Assembly: GCA_023434535.1 (NCBI GenBank)
Contig: JAEYSR010000106.1
Location: forward strand, 1 to 10,828
Length of the DNA: 10,828 bases
Direction: 5' to 3'
Origin: Actinomycetes bacterium
GTDB taxonomy: Bacteria > Actinomycetota > Acidimicrobiia > Acidimicrobiales > Microtrichaceae
Of this stretch, positions 5,609-10,828 are shown in pieces. Below the pieces are notes generated by a model. That model searched no databases. It had not been told where the DNA came from and saw only the letters and a program-made list of their open reading frames with translations. A program made the translations under genes and the position numbers. Every line of letters starts with the position of its first letter. Position 1 is the first letter of the stretch.

Positions 5609-6717
5609 TGGCCCGCGAGGAGCTGCTCGACCCGTTCCCCGGCGAGGGTGACGACGAGCTCGACGCCGTCGAGCTGGCGCGTGCCGCCGGTGCGACGGGC
5701 GCCCCGATCGCCGGAGCGGTCGACGAGCCGGTCGCGACGCTGCGGCCCCGCACGCTCGACGAGTTCGTCGGCCAGACCGAGCTGAAGCGGCGGCTGTCGG
5801 TGATCCTGGAGGCCGCCCGGCGGCGCGGCCAGGCGGCGGACCACTTCCTCTTCGCCGGACCGCCGGGGCTCGGCAAGACGTCCCTAGCGGGCATCGTCGC
5901 CACGGAGATGGACGTGGCCATGCAGGTCACGTCGGGACCTGCGTTGGAGCGGCCCGGGGATCTGGCCGCCATCCTCACCAAGCTGGGCGACGGCGACGTC
6001 CTCTTCATCGACGAGATCCACCGGCTCTCGCGGTCGATCGAAGAGGTGCTGTACCCGGCGATGGAGGACTTCCAGCTGGACATCGTGCTGGGCAAGGGCC
6101 CGGCGGCGCGCTCCATCCGCCTGGACCTGCCCCGCTTCTGCCTGGTCGGCGCCACCACCCGCACCGGCCTGATCACCGGACCGCTCCGGGACCGCTTCGG
6201 CCTGGTCGCCCGGCTCGACTACTACGAACCCGAGGACCTGCGCGCCATCGTGCTCCGAGCCGCCGCCATCCTCGGCGCCGACATCGATGGACCCGGGGCC
6301 GAGGAGATCGCCGGCCGGTCCCGTGGCACCCCGCGCATCGCCAACCGGCTCCTGCGCCGAGTCCGGGACGTGGCCGAGGTCGAGGGCGACGGTCGGATCG
6401 ACGCTCCGACAGCCCGCGCCGGGCTCGAGATGTTCGGCATCGACGCGATGGGCCTGGACAAGGTCGACCGATCGATCCTCACCGCGCTGTGCGCCCGCTT
6501 CGGCGGCGGTCCGGTCGGCTTGTCGACGCTGGCCATCGCCGTCGCCGAGCCGACCGAGACCGTCGAGGACGTCTACGAGCCGTACCTGATCCAGCAGGGG
6601 CTGCTCATCCGCACCCCGAGAGGCCGAGTGGCCACGGGCGCGGCGTGGCGACACCTCGGCATGGTTCCTCCGCCGTCCGCGCTCCCGGGCGCCGTCGATC
6701 CCAGCCTGTTCGACTGA
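5608..6717 (+). CDS. ruvB: Holliday junction branch migration ATPase RuvB
   Basis: RuvB is the AAA+ hexameric helicase that drives branch migration on RuvA-bound junctions. The 369-residue product has Walker A GPPGLGKT (84-91), Walker B VLFIDEIH (131-138), sensor 1 GATTR (181-185) and the PLRDRFG segment (192-198) that supplies the trans-acting arginine finger. The C-terminal winged helix contains FGGGPVGLSTLA and EPYLIQQGLL. About 45 acidic N-terminal residues precede the conserved LRPRTLDEFVGQ, a modest extension seen in actinobacteria. A strong GGAGG Shine-Dalgarno (5595-5599) lies 8 nt before the ATG, fixing the start. It follows ruvA in the same direction. Unlike the common arrangement, queA is not next but lies 2.8 kb further on. 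Confidence 0.97.
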   Translation: MAREELLDPFPGEGDDELDAVELARAAGATGAPIAGAVDEPVATLRPRTLDEFVGQTELKRRLSVILEAARRRGQAADHFLFAGPPGLGKTSLAGIVATEMDVAMQVTSGPALERPGDLAAILTKLGDGDVLFIDEIHRLSRSIEEVLYPAMEDFQLDIVLGKGPAARSIRLDLPRFCLVGATTRTGLITGPLRDRFGLVARLDYYEPEDLRAIVLRAAAILGADIDGPGAEEIAGRSRGTPRIANRLLRRVRDVAEVEGDGRIDAPTARAGLEMFGIDAMGLDKVDRSILTALCARFGGGPVGLSTLAIAVAEPTETVEDVYEPYLIQQGLLIRTPRGRVATGAAWRHLGMVPPPSALPGAVDPSLFD

Positions 6718-6733
6718 CTGTGACGATCGGCTC

Positions 6734-6754
6734 CGACCCGTCGGGGCCCGGTCG
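6734..6754. terminator. Possible hairpin between convergent ruvB and XRE regulator genes
   Basis: In the 49-bp gap between two convergent stop codons, CGACC (6734-6738) can pair with GGTCG (6750-6754) around an 11-nt GC-rich loop that contains GGGCCC. No T-tract follows on either strand, so intrinsic termination is uncertain. Confidence 0.25.
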
Positions 6755-6766
6755 CGGTCGTCGGGC

Positions 6767-7573
6767 TCAGCCGGCCGTGGTGGCGACGCCGGCGCGCAGG
6801 AGCGACTCGGTCTCGTCGTCGGCCGGGAAGAAGAGCTCGACCGCGAGCTCGTCGAGCGTGACGTCGCGCGGCGTGCCGAAGGTGGTGAGCGTGGTGAACA
6901 GCGACAGCTCCCGGCCGCCGACGTCGAGCCGCAGCGGGACCAGCAGCGGTGGCTCGTCGTCCTCGGAGCGTCCCGGGCCGGGCGGCACGGCGGCTGCGGC
7001 GGGGTACGCCGACACCTCGGCCTCCAGCTCGACGAGCGTCGGATCCCCCGTGAGCTCGACCGCCCGGCGCATCTGGCGCAGCAGGTAGCCCGCCCAGTCC
7101 TCGAGGTTCAGCGTCCGGCCGGCCAGCCCGTCGGGGTGGAGGCAGAGCCGGAAGACGTTGACGGTGGGCGAGAGCACGTGGTCCGGGACCCCCGCCGTGA
7201 GCGCGGCCGCCGCAGCGTTGGTGAGCACGACGTCCCACCGGCGGTCCACGACGACGCCGGGGAACGGGTCGTGGGCGTCCAGCATGCGCTGCACCGAGCG
7301 CAGCACCGGCACCATCTCGGGGTCGTCCAACGATCGCTCGCTGTACCGAGGTGCGTAGCCGGCGGCGAGCAGCAGCCGGTTGCGCTCGCGCAGCGGCACG
7401 TCGAGCCGGTCGGCCACGGCGAGCACCAGCTCGGGGCTGGGTCGCGAGCGCCCGGTCTCGACGAAGCTGAGGTGCCGGGTCGACACCCCGACCTCGTGCG
7501 AGAGGTCCATCTGGCTGCGCCGGCGTCGCACGCGCCAGCCCCTGAGCAGGTCGCCGACGTCCGGGCGGCTCAT
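6767..7573 (-). CDS. XRE-family regulator with MmyB-like ligand-binding domain
   Basis: A 268-residue one-component transcription factor. Residues 5-60 form the helix-turn-helix: LLRGWRVRRRRSQMDLSHEV followed by GVSTRHLSFVETGRSRPS, the usual pattern in this family. LDVPLRERNRLLLAAGYAPR (57-76) leads into the MmyB-like PAS-related sensor domain (about 100-262). That domain shows VVDRRWDVVLTNAAA, NVFRLCLHPDGL, LLRQMRRAVE and the C-terminal TFGTPRDVTLDELAVELFFP. In characterised relatives this domain is thought to bind hydrophobic ligands such as fatty acids; the ligand here is unknown. I chose the ATG at 7573; GTG at 7615 is an in-frame alternative adding 14 residues. It lies 67 bp after the SnoaL-like gene on the same strand, so that gene may be its target or partner. 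Confidence 0.9.
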   Translation of the reverse strand: MSRPDVGDLLRGWRVRRRRSQMDLSHEVGVSTRHLSFVETGRSRPSPELVLAVADRLDVPLRERNRLLLAAGYAPRYSERSLDDPEMVPVLRSVQRMLDAHDPFPGVVVDRRWDVVLTNAAAAALTAGVPDHVLSPTVNVFRLCLHPDGLAGRTLNLEDWAGYLLRQMRRAVELTGDPTLVELEAEVSAYPAAAAVPPGPGRSEDDEPPLLVPLRLDVGGRELSLFTTLTTFGTPRDVTLDELAVELFFPADDETESLLRAGVATTAG

Positions 7574-7605
7574 CCGGCGCGTCCGGTCGTGTGCAGCTCG
7601 GTCAT
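7570..7605 (-). other. Possible 11-codon leader frame overlapping the XRE regulator start
   Basis: An ATG at 7605 opens a short frame (MTELHTTGRAG) whose TGA overlaps the ATG of the regulator (ATGA), out of frame with it. A TAGGGT box sits 8 nt ahead. This would allow a leaderless mini-frame to deliver ribosomes to the regulator, which itself has no good Shine-Dalgarno sequence. The frame is very short and may be chance. Confidence 0.25.
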
Positions 7606-7613
7606 GGCGACCC

Positions 7614-7619
7614 ACCCTA
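7614..7619 (-). promoter_or_regulatory. Possible -10 box (TAGGGT) ahead of XRE regulator
   Basis: On the minus strand TAGGGT fits TANNNT and lies in the 67-bp gap between the SnoaL-like gene and the regulator. It ends 8 nt before the ATG at 7605. No clear -35 is seen. If the regulator instead starts at GTG 7615, this box would overlap its start codon and could not serve it. Confidence 0.3.
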
Positions 7620-7640
7620 GGGACGGCACGGTCGGTCGGC

Positions 7641-8081
7641 TCAGGCGGCCGGGACGGGGTCGCCGAAGAAGCCCACGACCCGGGCGAGCCGACCGTCGTC
7701 GCCGAACTCGACGACGTCGGTGCCGGTGACGGCGACGGTGCCGTCGGGGGCGACGAGCGACCAGCCGTAGCGGGCGAACGCGTGGTGGGCGTCGACCTCG
7801 GTCGTGCGCTCGAAGCGGTGCGCCGGGTAGTGGACCAGCACGCCGTCGGCCATGGCCGAGATGCCGTCATGGCCGGCGCCGTCGAACGGCGGATCGACGA
7901 GCACGCCGGCGGGCGTCCACGCCTTGGCGACCAGGTCGGCGCGGAGCTCGGCGTCGGGCTCGCAGTACGCACGCAGGTGGGCGTCGATCGCCCGGGTCCG
8001 CCGGGCCGTGTTGTCGTCGGCGGTGCTGTCCCCGGCGGTGGTCGGGTCGGGGGTGGTCGGGTCGGTGGTGGTGTCGGTCAC
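7641..8081 (-). CDS. SnoaL-like/NTF2-fold protein
   Basis: A 146-residue protein. The first 27 residues are a Thr/Asp-rich, probably disordered tail (VTDTTTDPTTPDPTTAGDST). The rest fits an NTF2-like cone fold: a first helix RAIDAHLRAYCEPDAELRAD, then AWTPAGVLVDPPFDGAGHDG and strands such as FARYGWSLVAPDGTVAVTGT and VVEFGDDGRLARVVGFFGDP. Members include polyketide cyclases, epoxide hydrolases and many ligand-binding proteins of unknown role, so no reaction can be assigned. The start is GTG at 8081 with GGAGG (plus 8088-8092) 6 nt ahead. It is followed on the same strand by the XRE regulator and is divergent from the acyl-CoA dehydrogenase. Confidence 0.85.
   Translation of the reverse strand: MTDTTTDPTTPDPTTAGDSTADDNTARRTRAIDAHLRAYCEPDAELRADLVAKAWTPAGVLVDPPFDGAGHDGISAMADGVLVHYPAHRFERTTEVDAHHAFARYGWSLVAPDGTVAVTGTDVVEFGDDGRLARVVGFFGDPVPAA
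8037..8065. repeat. 14-bp direct repeat in the SnoaL-like N-terminus
   Basis: GGTGGTCGGGTCGG occurs at 8037-8050 and 8052-8065 (period 15, five codons) and encodes the Thr/Pro/Asp-rich tail. This is probably low-complexity slippage within a disordered region. Confidence 0.85.
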
Positions 8082-8335
8082 GGTGGTCCTCCGAAGTCGG
8101 TCGATGTGACCCCGTCATCGTCCGCGTCGGGGGTCGCCGTGGCGATGACCTCCGAGGTAACGATCCGGGCGCGGCGGCGACCGCCGGGCGATGCCGATCG
8201 ACGCGCTCCGGACCCGGGCCTGGTTCGGTCGTGGGGGCGTCCGCGTGGGAGTCTGGAGTGACGCCCCCGGTCCGCCGACGTGGCGCCGACGCAGGCTCGC
8301 CCCCGACAACCCGAGACAGCACCCCAGAGGTCACA
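8082..8335. promoter_or_regulatory. Divergent intergenic region between SnoaL-like and acyl-CoA dehydrogenase genes
   Basis: This 254-bp gap separates two divergent starts, so it should carry promoters for both. Each gene has its own Shine-Dalgarno sequence at the edge: GGAGG on the minus strand and AGAGG on the plus strand. I see no TANNNT -10 box at leaderless distance on either strand and no long palindrome that would be an obvious operator. Short self-complementary GC runs such as GGCGGCGACCGCC are present. Confidence 0.4.
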
Positions 8336-9484
8336 GTGCAGCGCAACTACTTCACCGACGAGCACGACATGTTCCGCCAGGCCTTCCGGACCTTCCTGGA
8401 GCGAGAGATGGTCCCGCATCGTGAGAAGTGGTCGGAGGCGGAGATCGTCGACCGATCGGTCTTCTCCACGGCAGGGGAGTCGGGCTTCCTGGCCATGGCG
8501 GTGCCCGAGGAGTACGGCGGAGCGGGCGTCACCGACTTCCGCTACAGCCAGGTGATCGTCGAGGAGCTGACCCGCCTGGACCTGTACCCGCACGGCCTCG
8601 GCATGACGCTGCACAACGACGTGTGCCTGCCGTACTTCCTGGACTACTGCGACGACGAGCAGAAGCAGCGCTGGCTCCCGGGCATCGCGTCGGGCGAGCT
8701 CATCACGGCCGTGGCCATGACCGAGCCCGGCATCGGCTCGGACCTCGCCTCGATGACCACGACCGCCATCCGCGACGGCGACACCTACATCCTCAACGGC
8801 TCCAAGACCTTCATCACCAACGGCATCAACGCGGACCTGGTGATCGTGGCCTGCAAGACCGATCCGACCCAGCGCCACAAGGGCATGTCCATCGTGATCG
8901 TCGAGCGCGGCATGGAGGGCTTCGAGCGGGGTCGCAACCTCGACAAGGTCGGGATGCACGCCCAGGACACCGCCGAGCTGTTCTTCACCGACGTCCGGGT
9001 CCCGGTGGCCAACCGCCTGGGCGAGGAGGGGCAGGGCTTCACGCTGCTCGTCAAGAACCTCCCCCAGGAGCGCCTGTCGATCGCCCTCGCCGCGGTCGCG
9101 CACTCGCGGGCGATGCTCGACTGGACCATCGACTACGCCAAGGAGCGCACGGCGTTCGGCCAGCCCATCGGCACCTTCCAGAACAGCCGCTTCAAGCTGG
9201 CCGAGATGGAGACCGAGATCACGATCGCCGAGACGTTCGTCGACCGCTGCGTCGACCTGCTCAACGACGGCCTGCTCACCGCCGAGGAGGCGGCCATGGC
9301 CAAGTGGTGGACGACCGAGCTGCAGAAGCGGGTGGCCGACACCGGCATGCAGCTGCACGGCGGCTACGGCTACATGAACGAGTACCCGATCGCCCGGGCG
9401 TGGACCGACGCCCGCATCGCGTCGATCTACGGCGGCACGACCGAGATCATGAAGGAGATCATCGGCCGCTCGATGGGGTTCTGA
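8336..9484 (+). CDS. Acyl-CoA dehydrogenase, long-chain type
   Basis: A 382-residue FAD enzyme of fatty-acid (or branched acyl-CoA) beta-oxidation that forms the trans-2,3 double bond and passes electrons to ETF. The N-terminal helical domain (1-125) is followed by AMTEPGIGSD (127-136) and the middle beta domain (ILNGSKTFITNGINADLVI). The C-terminal helices contain RTAFGQPIGTFQ and QLHGGYGYMNEYPIARAW. The end reads IYGGTTEIMKEIIGR, with Gly where short- and medium-chain enzymes carry the catalytic Glu. Instead NLPQERLSIA places Glu245 on helix G, as in mammalian LCAD and isovaleryl-CoA dehydrogenase, so the enzyme should be active. The GTG at 8336 is preferred, with AGAGG 5 nt ahead; an ATG at 8231 would add 35 unconserved residues. 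It sits between ruvB and queA without a functional link to either. Confidence 0.93.
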   Translation: MQRNYFTDEHDMFRQAFRTFLEREMVPHREKWSEAEIVDRSVFSTAGESGFLAMAVPEEYGGAGVTDFRYSQVIVEELTRLDLYPHGLGMTLHNDVCLPYFLDYCDDEQKQRWLPGIASGELITAVAMTEPGIGSDLASMTTTAIRDGDTYILNGSKTFITNGINADLVIVACKTDPTQRHKGMSIVIVERGMEGFERGRNLDKVGMHAQDTAELFFTDVRVPVANRLGEEGQGFTLLVKNLPQERLSIALAAVAHSRAMLDWTIDYAKERTAFGQPIGTFQNSRFKLAEMETEITIAETFVDRCVDLLNDGLLTAEEAAMAKWWTTELQKRVADTGMQLHGGYGYMNEYPIARAWTDARIASIYGGTTEIMKEIIGRSMGF

Positions 9485-9509
9485 CCTCCGGTCACGCCCG
9501 GGCGGATCC

Positions 9510-9535
9510 GGTCCCACGGGCCGCCGTGGCCGACC
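9510..9535 (+). terminator. Hairpin between acyl-CoA dehydrogenase and queA
   Basis: GGTC+CCACGG (9510-9519) pairs with CCGTGG (9524-9529) and GACC (9532-9535), leaving a GCCG loop and a 2-nt bulge. The stem is 10 bp. No T-tract follows. It may end the dehydrogenase transcript 26 nt after its stop, or fold in the queA leader. Confidence 0.35.
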
Positions 9536-9554
9536 TGCACCGCCGAACGGACCC

Positions 9555-10589
9555 ATGCGCACCGACGAGCTCGACTACGACCTGCCGGACTCGGCGATAG
9601 CCCAGGTGCCCCTGGAGCCCCGCGACGCGGCGCGCCTGCTGGTCGACCGGGGAGCGTCGGTCGCTCCCGAGCACCGGAGGGTCGCCGACCTGCCGGGGCT
9701 GCTGGTGCCGGGCGACCTCCTCGTGGTCAACGACACCCGCGTGCTGCCCGCCCGCGTCCCGATCGAGCGGTCCACGGGAGGCGGCGGAGAGGTCCTCCTG
9801 CTGGAGGAGCGGGACGACGGATGGTGGGAGGTCCTCTGCCGTCCGGCGCGGAAGCTGCGGTCCGGCGACGTCGTCCACGCCGTCGCCGGCGGGCTCGACT
9901 TCGTGATCGGCGACGACGTCGGCGACGGGCGCAAGCTCGTCCGGCCCGTCAGCGACGAACCCCTGCTCGACGCCCTGCAGCGGGCGGGGGAGATGCCGCT
10001 CCCGCCGTACATCTCGACCCGCCTGGACGACGCCGAGCGGTACCAGACGGTCTTCTCCGAACGGCCGGCCTCGGCAGCGGCGCCCACCGCCGGGCTGCAC
10101 CTCACCGACGGGCTCCTGGCGACGCTCGCCGAGCGGGGGATGGGCATGGCCCACGTCGAGCTGGTCGTCGGCCTCGACACGTTCCGACCGCTGTCGACCG
10201 ACCTCGTCGAGGACCACAGCATCCACACGGAGCGGTTCGCGGTTCCCGCCGACACCTGGGAGGCGGTCCAGCGCACGCGCGCCGAGGGTCACCGGGTGGT
10301 GGCGATCGGGACCACCTCGGTGCGGGCACTCGAGTCCCGAGCGGCGCGCGGCCAGTCCGAGGGGCGGACCGACCTGTTCATCACCCCCGGCTTCCCGTTC
10401 CAGGTGGTGGACCTGATGCTGACCAACTTCCACATGCCGAGGACCAGCCTCCTGGCGCTCGTCCAGGCCTTCGTGGGATCGCGCTGGCGCGACCTGTACT
10501 CGGAGGCGCTGGCCGAGGGCTACAGGTTCCTCTCCTTCGGCGACGCCATGCTCCTGGCCCGAGCCGCCCCCGGGGAGGTCCGACGATGA
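9555..10589 (+). CDS. queA: tRNA preQ1(34) S-adenosylmethionine ribosyltransferase-isomerase QueA
   Basis: QueA transfers and isomerises the ribosyl group of S-adenosylmethionine onto 7-aminomethyl-7-deazaguanine at tRNA position 34, giving epoxyqueuosine. The 344-residue product carries the family hallmarks in order: YDLPDSAIAQVPLEPRDAAR (8-27), GDLLVVNDTRVLPAR (53-67), GEMPLPPYI (145-153), ERYQTVFSE then AAPTAGLHLT (175-184), GTTSVRALES (252-261), DLFITPGFPFQVVDLMLTNF then MPRTSLLAL, and YRFLSFGDAMLL at the end. The ATG at 9555 has only a weak GGA ahead of it. The stop overlaps the tgt ATG (ATGA), the usual queA-tgt pairing. In many bacteria this pair directly follows ruvB; here a three-gene block intervenes. 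Confidence 0.97.
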   Translation: MRTDELDYDLPDSAIAQVPLEPRDAARLLVDRGASVAPEHRRVADLPGLLVPGDLLVVNDTRVLPARVPIERSTGGGGEVLLLEERDDGWWEVLCRPARKLRSGDVVHAVAGGLDFVIGDDVGDGRKLVRPVSDEPLLDALQRAGEMPLPPYISTRLDDAERYQTVFSERPASAAAPTAGLHLTDGLLATLAERGMGMAHVELVVGLDTFRPLSTDLVEDHSIHTERFAVPADTWEAVQRTRAEGHRVVAIGTTSVRALESRAARGQSEGRTDLFITPGFPFQVVDLMLTNFHMPRTSLLALVQAFVGSRWRDLYSEALAEGYRFLSFGDAMLLARAAPGEVRR

Positions 10590-10828
10590 AGCTGACGATC
10601 GACGTCACGGCGACCGACGGCCGGGCCCGGACGGGTTCCGTCACCACCTCCCGGGGGACGTTCCGGACGCCGCTGTTCATGCCGGTGGCGACCCGCGGGT
10701 CCATCCGGGCGCTGATGACCCACGACCTCGCCGATCTCGCCGCATCCGACGGGACGCGGGCGGAGATCGTGCTCGGCAACACGTACCACCTGATGCTGCG
10801 CCCCGGCGCCGACGTCGTGGCCGACCTC
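10586..10828 (+). CDS. tgt: tRNA-guanine(34) transglycosylase Tgt, 5' part
   Basis: The first 81 codons of an enzyme usually about 370-400 residues long; the window edge cuts it in frame. Tgt exchanges guanine 34 of certain tRNAs for preQ1, the substrate on which QueA then acts. The visible part has RTGSVTTSRGTFRTPLFMPV (15-34), ATRGSIRALMTHDL and the diagnostic VLGNTYHLMLRPGADVV near the edge. The catalytic aspartates and zinc-binding cysteines lie in the missing part. The ATG overlaps the queA stop, and GGAGG (10574-10578) lies 7 nt ahead, so the start is firm. Confidence 0.96.
   Translation, partial: MKLTIDVTATDGRARTGSVTTSRGTFRTPLFMPVATRGSIRALMTHDLADLAASDGTRAEIVLGNTYHLMLRPGADVVADL

Noticed and set aside
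9485..9554. preQ1 riboswitch ahead of queA-tgt
   Set aside because: The 70-bp gap shows a single GC-rich hairpin and none of the A-rich tail and pseudoknot pattern of a preQ1 aptamer.
8078..9562. 494-codon minus-strand frame opposite the acyl-CoA dehydrogenase
   Set aside because: It is antisense to a gene with clear family motifs. Its translation is rich in Arg, Gly, Asp and Val with no recognisable domain, as is usual for the complementary strand of GC-rich genes.
9492..10433. 313-codon minus-strand frame opposite queA
   Set aside because: queA shows its whole set of family motifs on the plus strand; the antisense product has none.
1..10828. tRNA or rRNA genes and CRISPR arrays
   Set aside because: I found no cloverleaf, no rRNA-like segment and no regularly spaced repeats; the direct repeats present are short, paired and adjacent.

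Overview
The window is a high-GC, gene-dense chromosomal stretch. The GC-rich third codon positions, frequent GTG starts, start/stop overlaps and a leaderless-type promoter all suggest an actinobacterium. Acidimicrobiia (Iamia/Ilumatobacter-like) is my best guess, but this is inference; no rRNA or other phylogenetic marker is present.

The backbone is the widely conserved DNA-repair and tRNA-modification cluster yebC - ruvC - ruvA - ruvB - queA - tgt. Both edges cut it: yebC lacks its N-terminus and tgt its C-terminus. Two blocks of unrelated genes interrupt it. Block 1 (498-4279), between yebC and ruvC, holds a one-cysteine peroxiredoxin overlapping yebC, an AbiEi-like/DUF559 gene enclosed by long inverted repeats, and a two-gene ABC-2 exporter on the minus strand. 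Block 2 (6767-9484), between ruvB and queA, holds a minus-strand pair (SnoaL-like protein and a MmyB-type XRE regulator) and a plus-strand long-chain-type acyl-CoA dehydrogenase.

The most striking structure is at 1060-2159. Two 56-bp inverted repeats, matching at 54 of 56 positions, enclose exactly one gene, whose product joins an N-terminal AbiEi-like winged helix to a C-terminal DUF559 (Vsr-like, PD-(D/E)XK) nuclease fold. The outer repeat ends lie 13 bp and 9 bp from the stop codons of the two convergent flanking genes. This looks like a compact single-gene mobile or selfish cassette with no transposase. A 19-bp perfect tandem duplication at its left edge contains the peroxiredoxin stop codon.

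Smaller points of interest are a 49-codon repeat-built reading frame between ruvA and ruvB that overlaps both genes, a TANNNT -10 box 7 nt before the ruvC GTG (leaderless transcript), an 11-codon leader frame overlapping the XRE regulator start, and an ABC ATPase lacking the usual Q-loop glutamine.

RuvC, RuvA and RuvB together process Holliday junctions. QueA and Tgt act in queuosine modification of tRNA. The peroxiredoxin, exporter, regulator pair and dehydrogenase have no evident functional link to these.
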